64,000 nt of DNA from Paracoccus shandongensis. Lineage in GTDB: Bacteria; Pseudomonadota; Alphaproteobacteria; Rhodobacterales; Rhodobacteraceae. Numbering within the stretch: position 1 is the first letter of the stretch; every line of letters starts with the position of its first letter. Positions 49,930-58,433 of this stretch are shown here, piece after piece. The notes beneath the pieces are model-generated. The model saw only the letters and a program-made list of their open reading frames with translations, did no database searches and was not told where the DNA came from. The stretch lies in the NCBI RefSeq assembly GCF_017315735.1, contig NZ_JAFLRK010000004.1, positions 1 through 64,000 on the forward strand, read 5' to 3'. The position numbers and the translations under genes were made by a program.

Positions 49930-52900
49930 CACACACCCGGGGCGCGCCGCAGATCCAGCGTCAGCGGGAATTCGCGGTGGATGCGCTCGGGCTGGATCCT
50001 TTGGTCGTGGCCGGGGCGGTGGCCATGGGGGCTGAAGCGGGCCAGCCTGCGCGCCTCGGCCTCGTTTCCGTTCACGGGGAAAGTGTCGTAATTGCGCCCG
50101 CCCGGATGGGCGACGTGATAAACGCAGCCGCCAAGGGGGCGGCCCGACCAGGTGTCGAAGATGTCGAAGGTCAGCGGCGCATCGACCGGCAGCACCGGGT
50201 GCATGGCCGATGCGGGCTGCCAGGCCTTGTAGCGCACCCCCGCCACGGATTCCCCCGCACCGATGGGGGTCAGCGGCACCGGGCGGCCATTGCACAAGAC
50301 CTGATAGCGCACGGGATCCGCCGCCGCCAATTTGACCTGCAACCGTTCGGTGGAACTGTCGGTATAGCGCACCGTGCCGCCGATCGCGCCGGTCTCGCCC
50401 AGGACGTGCCAGGGTTCCAGCGCCTGGCGCAGTTCCAGGTGGACGTTCTCGACCTCGACCTCGCCGCAGAAGGGAAAGCGGAACTCGGCCTGGGCCTTGA
50501 ACCAGTCCTCCTGCATGGGAAAGCCGTGGTCCGTCAGGTCGCGCAGCACGTCGCGGAAATCCCCCCACACGAAATGCGGCAGCATGAAGCGGTCGTGCAG
50601 CGCGGTGCCCCAGCGGGTCAGGTCGCCCGTCGCGGGTTCGCGCCAGAACCGCGCGATCAGCGCCCGCAGCAGCAGTTGCTGGGCCAGGCTCATCCGCGCG
50701 TCGGGGGGCATCTCGAAGCCCCGGAACTCGACCAACCCCAGGCGGCCGGTGGGGCCGTCGGGGGAATACAGCTTGTCGATGCAGATTTCCGCCCGGTGGG
50801 TGTTGCCGGTCACGTCGGTCAGGATGTTGCGCAGCAGCCGGTCGGTCAGCCAGGACAGGGGCGGCGTGCCTGCGCCGGGCGCGGGGATCTGCGCCAGCGC
50901 GATTTCCAGTTCATAAAGCGAATCGTGCCGCGCCTCGTCGATGCGCGGCGCCTGGCTGGTCGGCCCGATGAACAGGCCCGAGAACAGGTAGGACAGCGAG
51001 GGATGCCGGTTCCAGTGCCGGATCAGGCTGGCCAGCAGGTCGGGTCGGCGCAGGAAGGGGCTGTCGTTGGTGGTCGCACCCCCCACGACGACATGGTTGC
51101 CGCCGCCGGTGCCGGTATGCTTGCCGTCGATCATGAACTTTTCCGCGCCAAGCCGCGACTGGCGCGCGTCCTCGTAAACCCCTTGCGTGATCGCCACGCA
51201 GTCGTCCCAACTGGCGGCGGGGTGGATGTTCACCTCGATCACGCCGGGATCGGGGGCCACGCGGATCACGTTCAGGCGCGGGTCGTGGGGGGGCGCATAG
51301 CCTTCGACATGGACCTTCAGGTTCAGGCGCAGGGCCGCCGCCTCGACCGCGTGCAGCAGGTCCAGGTATTCCTCCAGCGTGGCCACGGGGGGCATGAAGA
51401 CGCAAAGCCGCCCACCTTTCGGTTCCACCGACAGGGCGGTGCGGACCATGCCCTGCAACTCGGCCTCTCCGGTGGGGGCGACCTGCTGCACCACGTCCTG
51501 GCCCGGCGTGTTGGCGACAAAGCTTGCCATGGCCTGGGTCTTGCGGTCGGGCGCGATGCTTCCCGGCTGGGCCAGGGGCGCGCGGTCCACCGTGGGATCG
51601 GTCGGGTTGATATAGGGATAAACCGATTCCGGCAGATGCGGCAGCGAGGCCAGGGGCAGCCGGTATCCGACGGGGCTGTCGCCTGGCACCAGGAACACAT
51701 GGCCCCGCCGCAACTGCCAGCGTTCGGAATGCCATTGCAGGCCCGCGCGCGACTGCCAGGCCTGGATCGGCAGCACGAAGCCCGTGGGCGTGGTCAGGCC
51801 GCGGTTGAAGACGGCGGCCAGGCGGTGGCGGGCCTCGGGGTCGGTCAGTTCGCTGTTTTCCGGCGTGACATTGGCGGGAAGGTTCGCTTCCTTGACCAGC
51901 CATTCGGCGGGATCCTCATAGGCGGGCAGCACGTTGTCGTCGGAAACGCCCAGTTCGGCGGCCATTTCCCGCAGCAGTTCCTGCGCCTGCAAGGGCGTCG
52001 CCGCGCCGGTGTCGGCTTCCCGCGCGATCAGGTCGGGGTTTTGCCAGACCGGCTGGCCGTCGCGCCGCCAGTACAGCGAGAAGGTCCATCGCGGCAGCGT
52101 CTCGCCCGGATACCACTTGCCCTGGCCGTAATGCAGAAAGCCGTTCGGGGCGAAGCGGTCGCGCAGCTTGCGGATCAGCACGTCGGCGCGGTCGCGCTTG
52201 GTCGGCCCCACGGCGTCGGTGTTCCACTCGGAGGCCTCGAAATCGTCGATGGACACGAAGGTGGGTTCGCCCCCCATGGTCAGCCGCACATCGCCTTCGC
52301 GCAGCGCCGCATCGACCTGGTGGCCCAGGCGGTTCAGGTCCGCCCAAGCCTCGTCGCTGAAGGGCCTGGTGATGCGCGGATGTTCGGCCACGCGGCGGAC
52401 CTGCATGTCGAAATGGAAATCGACCTCGGCAAAGCTGGCCGCGCCCGAGATCGGCGCGCAACTGCGGTAATGCGGCGCGGCGGCCAGCGGGATATGGCTT
52501 TCCCCCGCCAGCAGGCCCGAGGTCGGGTCCAGCCCGATCCAGCCCGCGCCGGGGATATAGACCTCGGCCCAGGCGTGCAGGTCGGTGAAGTCGTGGGCGG
52601 TCCCCGACGGACCGTCCAGCGCCTGCAGGTCGGGCTTCAACTGGATCAGGTATCCCGAAACGAACCGCGCGGCGAAGCCCAGGTGGCGCAGCGCATGGAC
52701 CAGCAGCCAGGTGGAATCGCGGCAGGATCCGCTTTTCGCGGTCAGCGTTTCCTCGGGCGTCTGCACGCCCGGCTCCATGCGGATCGTGTAAGCCGTGTCG
52801 CCCGCGATGCGGGCGTTCAGCGCCACGATGAAATCCACGGTGCGGGTCTTGGTCTTCGGGATGCTGTCCAGCAGCGCGCGCAGCATCGGCCCGGGGGTTT

Positions 52901-53261
52901 CGGTGGCGCGATAGGGGATCAGCTCCTCGGCCAGTTCGGGGGCATAGTCGAAGGGCCAGGTTTCGGCGCTGTCCTCGACGAAGAAGTCGAAGGGGTTGTA
53001 GACGGTCATGTCCGCGACCAGATCGACCTCGATCTTCAATTCGCGCACGGGTTCGGGAAAGACGAAGCGGGCCAGCCAGTTGCCGAAGGGATCCTGCTGG
53101 TGGTTCACGAAATGGCCGCCGGGCGCGACCTTCAGCGAATGGGACAGGACGCGGGTGCGCGAATGGGGCGCGGGGCGCAGGCGGATCACCTGGGGGCCAA
53201 GGACCACCGGGCGGTCGTACCTGTAATGCGTCAGGTGATAGATGCTGGCCTTGATCGACAT
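49929..53261 (-). CDS. Transglutaminase / DUF2126 putative amidoligase fusion
   Basis: A 1110-residue cytosolic protein. The N-terminal 290 residues are a transglutaminase module with an intact triad: Cys180 in SGSCRDSTW, His229 in DLHAWAE and Asp245 in GLDPTSG. The remaining ~800 residues are DUF2126, annotated in Pfam as a putative amidoligase, beginning [18 protein letters not shown] with [37 protein letters not shown] and [23 protein letters not shown]. The start at 53261 is the first ATG giving the family N-terminus [16 protein letters not shown]. It is the first gene of the operon with the ATP-grasp/alpha-E and second transglutaminase genes. The Anbu-type protease often seen with this set is not nearby. 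Confidence 0.87.
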   Translation of the reverse strand: MSIKASIYHLTHYRYDRPVVLGPQVIRLRPAPHSRTRVLSHSLKVAPGGHFVNHQQDPFGNWLARFVFPEPVRELKIEVDLVADMTVYNPFDFFVEDSAETWPFDYAPELAEELIPYRATETPGPMLRALLDSIPKTKTRTVDFIVALNARIAGDTAYTIRMEPGVQTPEETLTAKSGSCRDSTWLLVHALRHLGFAARFVSGYLIQLKPDLQALDGPSGTAHDFTDLHAWAEVYIPGAGWIGLDPTSGLLAGESHIPLAAAPHYRSCAPISGAASFAEVDFHFDMQVRRVAEHPRITRPFSDEAWADLNRLGHQVDAALREGDVRLTMGGEPTFVSIDDFEASEWNTDAVGPTKRDRADVLIRKLRDRFAPNGFLHYGQGKWYPGETLPRWTFSLYWRRDGQPVWQNPDLIAREADTGAATPLQAQELLREMAAELGVSDDNVLPAYEDPAEWLVKEANLPANVTPENSELTDPEARHRLAAVFNRGLTTPTGFVLPIQAWQSRAGLQWHSERWQLRRGHVFLVPGDSPVGYRLPLASLPHLPESVYPYINPTDPTVDRAPLAQPGSIAPDRKTQAMASFVANTPGQDVVQQVAPTGEAELQGMVRTALSVEPKGGRLCVFMPPVATLEEYLDLLHAVEAAALRLNLKVHVEGYAPPHDPRLNVIRVAPDPGVIEVNIHPAASWDDCVAITQGVYEDARQSRLGAEKFMIDGKHTGTGGGNHVVVGGATTNDSPFLRRPDLLASLIRHWNRHPSLSYLFSGLFIGPTSQAPRIDEARHDSLYELEIALAQIPAPGAGTPPLSWLTDRLLRNILTDVTGNTHRAEICIDKLYSPDGPTGRLGLVEFRGFEMPPDARMSLAQQLLLRALIARFWREPATGDLTRWGTALHDRFMLPHFVWGDFRDVLRDLTDHGFPMQEDWFKAQAEFRFPFCGEVEVENVHLELRQALEPWHVLGETGAIGGTVRYTDSSTERLQVKLAAADPVRYQVLCNGRPVPLTPIGAGESVAGVRYKAWQPASAMHPVLPVDAPLTFDIFDTWSGRPLGGCVYHVAHPGGRNYDTFPVNGNEAEARRLARFSPHGHRPGHDQRIQPERIHREFPLTLDLRRAPGV

Positions 53262-53336
53262 GCGCGCCGCCTTCCGTGGTCTTTGTCCCAGCTTACACAA
53301 TGTGGACTGCGGCGCGAGGGATCCCGGGGCCCTTGC

Positions 53337-54257
53337 CTAAATTTCGCGCAAGGCGGCCGACAGGCGGTCCCATTCGTCGCGGGTCGCGGGAATGCCGAGG
53401 CGCAGGCAGGCGTTCGATACGCGCCGCGCCCTGATGCGCGCCCGGGCCAGCCGGTCCTGCGCCGCCCGCGCGTCGCCTGTGTCAAACAGCCGGAACAGAT
53501 GCGTGCCCCCTGCCGGGTGCCATCCCGCGCGGACGGCGATGCGGTCCAGGCGCAGCGCGGCCTCGGCATGGTAAAGGATCGTGTCCTCGGCCCAGGTCCG
53601 GTCGGCCAGCGCCAGCGCGCCAAGATGCAGCACGCGGTCATCGGCGGGGGCATCGGACAGGCGGGCGAGAAGCGCGGGATGCGCCAGCACAAAGCCAAGC
53701 CGCAGCCCCCAGAGGGGCCGCAGGCTGCGCAGCACCACCGCGTTCGCGGGCAGGGCAGGGGCCAGGGACAGGTCAGGCCGGGCATCGGCCAGGCATTCGT
53801 CCACGACCAGATGCCCGACGCGGCGCGCCAGCCGGGCCAGCGCCTCGGGCGGCCAGTCGCGGCCGTCGGGGTCGCGGGGGTTGGCGAGGACGGCCAGGTC
53901 GGCGCCCTCCATCTCCTCGACCGTTCCGGCCTGGGCCACCTGCCAGCCTGCCGCCCGCAGGATGGCGGCGTGGCGGGTGCAGCCGGGGGCCATGACCGCG
54001 GCGCGGCCCGCCGGACGCAGGCGGGGGACCAGCCGCATCGGCGGGCAGCCGACCGGCAGAACCTGGGCCGGCGGGCAGCCAAACCATCCGGCGGCAGCCC
54101 GGACAAGCCGGTCCATCGCCGCCCGCCCGTCCCCGCCGTCAGGCGGATCGGGCAGGGGCCAGGGGCGGCGGTTGATGCCTTGGGACAGGTCGATCCAGCC
54201 GTTCGGGGCAGGCCCTGCCGCCGTCCTGTCGATATCGCCGCGCTGGTCTTGGGGCAT
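53337..54257 (-). CDS. CobC/CobD-like PLP-fold protein lacking the catalytic lysine
   Basis: A 306-residue protein of the L-threonine-O-3-phosphate decarboxylase branch (cobalamin aminopropanol arm). The N-terminus GWIDLSQGINRRPWPLP matches CobC, and VVDECLADARPDLSL holds the PLP-contacting Asp153. However, where relatives carry the Schiff-base lysine (RS-x-GKFFGLAG-x-RLGF), this protein reads RSLRPLWGLRLGF: three residues shorter and without lysine. The usual NPNNPDG is NPRDPDG, and the ring-stacking Tyr region reads APGCTRHA. It may be a pseudoenzyme or do something else. The ATG at 54257 avoids an atypical basic extension. No cobalamin gene lies next to it. Confidence 0.75.
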   Translation of the reverse strand: MPQDQRGDIDRTAAGPAPNGWIDLSQGINRRPWPLPDPPDGGDGRAAMDRLVRAAAGWFGCPPAQVLPVGCPPMRLVPRLRPAGRAAVMAPGCTRHAAILRAAGWQVAQAGTVEEMEGADLAVLANPRDPDGRDWPPEALARLARRVGHLVVDECLADARPDLSLAPALPANAVVLRSLRPLWGLRLGFVLAHPALLARLSDAPADDRVLHLGALALADRTWAEDTILYHAEAALRLDRIAVRAGWHPAGGTHLFRLFDTGDARAAQDRLARARIRARRVSNACLRLGIPATRDEWDRLSAALREI

Positions 54258-54459
54258 GGGCTTCGCTGCTTTCGGGGACGGTCGGCGCGACTTAGCCTGT
54301 TGCCGGGTTTTCCACAATCTTTTCAGGAAATCCGCTTTACAGCGGCCCAAATCGCGACCACGATGATGGGGGAACATTCCGGCACCATGCCTGGTCTTGT
54401 TCTGGAACAAAGGGTTTGCGGCGACAGAATCGCTTCCCGATCGAGGGCAGGACGCAGGA

Positions 54460-54963
54460 ATGGCACAAACGGAAGCAATAATTCCGACCGATGAGATTCA
54501 TCCCATCGACATCGTCGAACTGGTGGCGGCCCATCACGACTGGGATTTCGACCGCCTGACCGACGACCAGATCGCCATGACGGTGGAGGGACAGTGGCGC
54601 AGCTATTCGCTGACGCTGGCCTGGTCCGCGCGAGAGGCGGTGCTGCGGCTGATCTGCACCTTCGATCTGGACCCGCCCGCCGACCGGATGCCCCCGCTTT
54701 ACGAGACGCTGAACCTTGCCAACGACCAGGTCTGGGACGGCGGCTTCACCTTCTGGTCCAAGCAGCGGCTGATGGTCTGGCGCTATGGCCTGGTGCTGGC
54801 GGGCGACGCCGTCGCCTCGGCCGAGCAGGTGGACCAGATGATCAGCAACGCGCTGGTCTCGTGCGAGCGGTTCTATCCGTCCTTCCAACTGGTTGCCTGG
54901 GGCAACAGCAGCCCCGCCGCCGCGCTGGACATCGCCCTGGGCGAGGCCTACGGACGGGCGTAA
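54460..54963 (+). CDS. YbjN domain-containing protein
   Basis: A 167-residue soluble protein with the YbjN fold, related to type III secretion chaperones. Recognisable parts are HPIDIVELVAAHHDWDFDRL, WRSYSLTLAWSAREAVLRL and ETLNLANDQVWDGGFTFWS. The function of stand-alone YbjN proteins in alphaproteobacteria is not established. The ATG at 54460 follows GCAGGA. In this family of bacteria the gene is commonly next to proC, as here. Confidence 0.85.
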   Translation: MAQTEAIIPTDEIHPIDIVELVAAHHDWDFDRLTDDQIAMTVEGQWRSYSLTLAWSAREAVLRLICTFDLDPPADRMPPLYETLNLANDQVWDGGFTFWSKQRLMVWRYGLVLAGDAVASAEQVDQMISNALVSCERFYPSFQLVAWGNSSPAAALDIALGEAYGRA

Positions 54964-54998
54964 GGGGCGCATGGCCCCGCTGTGACATGGGGGACCGG

Positions 54999-55811
54999 AT
55001 GGGCGATTTCGACGATATCAACGCGCGCGGGCTGGTGCTGGTCGGCTGCGGCCGGATGGGCGGCGCGATGCTGCGCGGCTGGCTGGCGCGGGGGCTTCGG
55101 GCGGATGCGGTCACGGTGATCGACCCGCGCCTGGCCCCCGAATGGCAGGACAAGGGCCTGCGCGTGAACGCCGCGCTGCCGGGCAATCCCGCCGTGCTGG
55201 TCCTGGCCGTCAAGCCGCAGATGATGGCGGATGCGCTTGGCACCCTGCCGGTGCTGGGCGACACGCTGGTCCTGTCGGTCGCCGCAGGCACCACCATCGC
55301 GACCTTTGAAACGGCCTTCCCCGGCGCCCCCATCGTCCGCGTCATGCCGAACACCCCCGCCGCCATCGGCCAGGGCATCAGCGCCATGATCGGCAACAGC
55401 CGCGCCACGCCCGCCCATCTGGATCTGGCCCAGACGCTGATGGCCGCCGTGGGCCGCGTGGTGCGGCTGGAGTCCGAGGACCAGATGGACGCGGTCACCG
55501 GCCTGTCGGGCAGCGGCCCGGCCTATGTCTTCCACCTGATCGAGGCGATGGCCAAGGCGGGCGAGGCGCAGGGCCTGCCCGCCGCCCTGTCCCTGGAACT
55601 CGCGCGCATGACCGTGGCGGGCGCGGGCGCGCTGGCGGTTCATGCCGACGAGGATCCGGCGAGCTTACGCGAAAACGTCACCTCGCCCGGGGGCACGACC
55701 GCCGCGGGGCTCAAGGTTCTGATGGACCCCGACACCGGCCTGGCGCCGCTGATGGCGCGCACGATTGCCGCCGCCACCGAACGCGGGCGCGAACTGGGGC
55801 GCGCGCAATGA
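54999..55811 (+). CDS. proC: Pyrroline-5-carboxylate reductase
   Basis: A 270-residue NAD(P)H enzyme, the last step of proline synthesis. The dinucleotide loop is VLVGCGRMGGAMLRG near residue 12, followed by AVKPQMMADAL, RVMPNTPAAIGQGISAM and the C-terminal substrate region VTSPGGTTAAGLKVL. I choose the ATG at 54999 because GGGGGA lies just before it; the ATG at 54987 adds four residues. The end overlaps the next gene by 4 bp. It runs opposite to the proline-catabolic putA further on. Confidence 0.95.
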   Translation: MGDFDDINARGLVLVGCGRMGGAMLRGWLARGLRADAVTVIDPRLAPEWQDKGLRVNAALPGNPAVLVLAVKPQMMADALGTLPVLGDTLVLSVAAGTTIATFETAFPGAPIVRVMPNTPAAIGQGISAMIGNSRATPAHLDLAQTLMAAVGRVVRLESEDQMDAVTGLSGSGPAYVFHLIEAMAKAGEAQGLPAALSLELARMTVAGAGALAVHADEDPASLRENVTSPGGTTAAGLKVLMDPDTGLAPLMARTIAAATERGRELGRAQ

Positions 55812-56140
55812 CCATCAGCTTCGACGACTTCCTGAAGGTGGATATCCGGGTGGCGACCATCACCCGCGCCGAACCCTTCCCCGAGGCGCGAAAGCCCGCG
55901 ATCAAGCTGTGGCTGGACCTGGGGGACATGGGGGAACGCAAGTCCTCGGCCCAGATCACGCGGCATTACGAACCCGGCGCGCTGGTGGGCCAGCAGGTCT
56001 TGTGCGTGGTGAACTTTCCGCCCCGCCAGATCGGCCCCGTCCGGTCCGAGGTTCTGGTGCTGGGCGTCCCCGACCCGGACGGAGAGGTCGTGCTGATCCG
56101 CCCCGACAAGGACGTGCCGAACGGAGGAAGGCTGTTCTGA
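55808..56140 (+). CDS. CsaA-like tRNA-binding protein
   Basis: A 110-residue OB-fold protein. The start FDDFLKVDIRVATITRAEPFPEARKPA and KSSAQITRHYEPGALVGQQVLCVVNFPPRQIG match the CsaA/EMAP-II tRNA-binding domain. In Bacillus, CsaA has been described as a secretion-related chaperone; in alphaproteobacteria the role is unclear. It is coupled to proC and overlaps the next gene by one base, suggesting one mRNA. Confidence 0.92.
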   Translation: MTISFDDFLKVDIRVATITRAEPFPEARKPAIKLWLDLGDMGERKSSAQITRHYEPGALVGQQVLCVVNFPPRQIGPVRSEVLVLGVPDPDGEVVLIRPDKDVPNGGRLF

Positions 56141-57087
56141 TGAAGCTGCTTGTGACCCGCCGGATGACCGATCGCGCCACCCAGGCGATCCGCGACCGTT
56201 TCGACGTGACCTTCGGCGACGAGACCCCCCTGGGCCCGTCCGAGGCCGCGCAGGCCCTGGCGGATTACGACGCCATCATGCCGACCCTGGGCGACGCCTT
56301 TCCGGCGCAGGCCTTCCAGGGCCAGCCGCGCTGCCGCATCATCGCCAATTTCGGCGCGGGCCATAACCATATCGACGTGAAGGCCGCCGCCGCCGCCGGG
56401 GTGGTCGTCACCAACACGCCCGATGTCGTGACCGACGCCACCGCCGACATCGCCCTGACGCTGATCCTGATGACGATGCGCCGCGCCAGCGAGGGCGAAC
56501 GGATCCTGCGGCGCGGCGAATGGACCGGCTGGAAGCCCACGCAGTTCCTGGGCGGGCATGTGACCGGGCGGACCCTGGGCATCGTCGGCATGGGCCGCAT
56601 CGGCCGCGCCGTGGCCCGGCGCTGCCACTATGGCTTCGGGATGGATGTGGTGTTCTTCAACCGCTCGCCCGTCACCGACCTGGACTTTCCGGCCCGCCAG
56701 ATCCCCGACCTGAACGCGATGCTGGAACAGGCCGACGTGGCGGTGGTGGCCGTTCCGGGCGGGGCTGGCACGCGCCACCTGATCGGGGCCCCGCAGATGG
56801 CGGCGCTTGGGCCGCAGGGCTATCTTGTCAACATCGCCCGCGGCGACGTGGTGGACGAGGCCGCGCTGATCGAGGCGCTGACCAGCCGCCGCATCGCGGG
56901 CGCGGGGCTTGACGTTTACGAACGCGAACCCTTCGTTCCGCAGGCCCTGCTGGACGCGCCGAACGCCACGCTTCTGCCGCATCTGGGGACCGCCACCGAT
57001 GACGTGCGCACCGACATGGGGCTGCGCGCGCTGTCGAACCTGGTTGCCTTTGCCGAAGGGCGCGAGCCCGGGGACCGTGTGGCCTGA
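56140..57087 (+). CDS. D-isomer-specific 2-hydroxyacid dehydrogenase
   Basis: A 315-residue NAD(P) enzyme of the glyoxylate/hydroxypyruvate reductase group. The nucleotide loop GIVGMGRIGRAVARR is near residue 148. Catalytic residues fall in VNIARGDVVDE (Arg), GLDVYEREPFVP (Glu) and LLPHLGTATDDVR (His). The substrate could be glyoxylate, hydroxypyruvate or another 2-oxoacid. TGATG coupling ties it to the csaA-like gene. Confidence 0.93.
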   Translation: MKLLVTRRMTDRATQAIRDRFDVTFGDETPLGPSEAAQALADYDAIMPTLGDAFPAQAFQGQPRCRIIANFGAGHNHIDVKAAAAAGVVVTNTPDVVTDATADIALTLILMTMRRASEGERILRRGEWTGWKPTQFLGGHVTGRTLGIVGMGRIGRAVARRCHYGFGMDVVFFNRSPVTDLDFPARQIPDLNAMLEQADVAVVAVPGGAGTRHLIGAPQMAALGPQGYLVNIARGDVVDEAALIEALTSRRIAGAGLDVYEREPFVPQALLDAPNATLLPHLGTATDDVRTDMGLRALSNLVAFAEGREPGDRVA

Positions 57088-57150
57088 AGGGAACCCTTTC
57101 AAGTTGCGGAATGTTAGTTTTCCATGACGCAACTTCGAAAGGAGGCATCC

Positions 57151-57354
57151 ATGAACTGGGACATCATCCAGGGGAAATGGAAACAGGTCCAGGGCTCGGT
57201 CAAGGAAAAATGGGGCGACCTGACCGATGACGAGCTGACCCAGATCGACGGCAACAAGGACCGCCTGGCGGGCAAGTTGCAGGAAAAATACGGCTGGACC
57301 AAGAACGACGCCGAACGCGCCATCGACGATCACTTCCGCGACCACAAGATCTGA
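57151..57354 (+). CDS. CsbD-family stress-response protein
   Basis: A 67-residue hydrophilic protein with the CsbD pattern MNWDIIQGKWKQVQGSVKEK and GKLQEKYGWTKNDAER, read as neighbouring motifs. CsbD proteins rise under general stress, but their molecular role is unknown. The ATG at 57151 has a perfect AAAGGAGG ribosome site 6 bp upstream, so the longer frame from 57124 is unlikely. A terminator follows. Confidence 0.93.
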   Translation: MNWDIIQGKWKQVQGSVKEKWGDLTDDELTQIDGNKDRLAGKLQEKYGWTKNDAERAIDDHFRDHKI

Positions 57355-57377
57355 GGCGGCCTGCGGACAGAACGGAA

Positions 57378-57403
57378 GGGGGTGCCATTCCGGCACCCTT
57401 TTT
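57378..57403 (+). terminator. Rho-independent terminator after csbD
   Basis: A 7-bp stem, GGGTGCC (57380-57386) with GGCACCC (57392-57398), closes a 5-nt loop and is followed by TTTTT at 57399-57403. Confidence 0.87.
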
Positions 57404-57457
57404 CTTTGTCCCCCGCCGCGCTACCAAGGCCGCAGGTCAGCGCCGGGGTTCGCTTCC

Positions 57458-58420
57458 ATGATGTATTCCTATGTCATCCGCCAGGGCCGCATCGCGCGCC
57501 AGGACAAGGACGCCCCCCTGGCGGATGCGATCTGGATCGACCTGATCGCCCCCGACAAGGACGAGACCGCCCGCCTGCGCGACCTGGGCGTCGATGTCCC
57601 CACCCTTGCCGACATGGAGGAGATCGAGATCTCGAACCGCCTCTATCGCGAGGCGGGGATGGACACCATGACCGCCGTGCTGCCGGGCGAACGCGGCGAC
57701 GGCACCCGCGTGGCGATGCCGGTCAGCTTCATCCTGTCGCCGCAGCGCCTGGTGACGGTGCGCCACCATTCCCCGCGCCCCTTCCTGACCTTTCCCGAAC
57801 GCGGAGAGCGGTCCACGCTGGGCTGTTCCACCCCCCACCGCCTGTTCATCGGCCTGGTCGAGGAGATCGTCGCCCGCTTGGCCGATATCCTGGAAGGCTC
57901 GGGCCGGCTTCTGGACGACACCACGCTGATGATCTTCGAGACGCAAAGCCGGCGCGGCCAGAGCGACCGGCTGCAGGCCGCGCTGCGCCAGGTGGGCCGC
58001 GAGGCCGAGGCCATGGCCCGCATCCGCCTGGGCCTGCTGACGATCGAGCGGATGCTGGCCTTCTATATCGCCACCATCGACGAACAGCCCGAGGCCGCCC
58101 GCCTGCGCCCGGTCGTCAAGGGCCAGCTGCGCGACGTGCAGGCGCTGGAGGTCCATGCCGATTTCCTGGGATCGCGCGTCAGCCTGGCCGTGGACACGAC
58201 GCTGGGCATGATCACCCTGGAACAGAACAACACCGTGCGCATCCTGTCGGTCGTGGCCGCGCTGTTCCTGCCGCCCACGCTGATCGCCAGCATCTATGGC
58301 ATGAACTTCGACGTGATGCCCGAACTGCACAAGGCCTGGGGCTATCCCATGGCCCTGGTGCTGATGGCGGCGACCGCCGGGGCGACCTGGCTGGTCCTGC
58401 GCTGGAAACGCTGGCTTTAG
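57458..58420 (+). CDS. CorA/ZntB-family divalent metal transporter
   Basis: A 320-residue pentameric-type channel: a long cytoplasmic N-terminal domain with coiled helices, then two C-terminal membrane helices. The GMN filter motif is at residues 281-283 in IYGMNFDVMPEL, just after the first helix, and the acidic post-GMN residues are present. The closing WKRWL is basic, as in the family. CorA members import Mg2+ while ZntB members handle Zn2+; the sequence here does not decide. Two tandem ATGs (57458, 57461) are possible starts. Confidence 0.9.
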   Translation: MMYSYVIRQGRIARQDKDAPLADAIWIDLIAPDKDETARLRDLGVDVPTLADMEEIEISNRLYREAGMDTMTAVLPGERGDGTRVAMPVSFILSPQRLVTVRHHSPRPFLTFPERGERSTLGCSTPHRLFIGLVEEIVARLADILEGSGRLLDDTTLMIFETQSRRGQSDRLQAALRQVGREAEAMARIRLGLLTIERMLAFYIATIDEQPEAARLRPVVKGQLRDVQALEVHADFLGSRVSLAVDTTLGMITLEQNNTVRILSVVAALFLPPTLIASIYGMNFDVMPELHKAWGYPMALVLMAATAGATWLVLRWKRWL

Positions 58421-58433
58421 CTGCCGGAGGCCG

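Noticed and set aside
49977-54494. A 1505-codon open frame on the plus strand
   Set aside because: It lies opposite the transglutaminase/DUF2126 and cobC-like genes. Its composition (Gly/Arg/His/Gln-rich, no family motif) is that of the antisense of GC-rich codons, while the minus-strand genes carry intact catalytic motifs.
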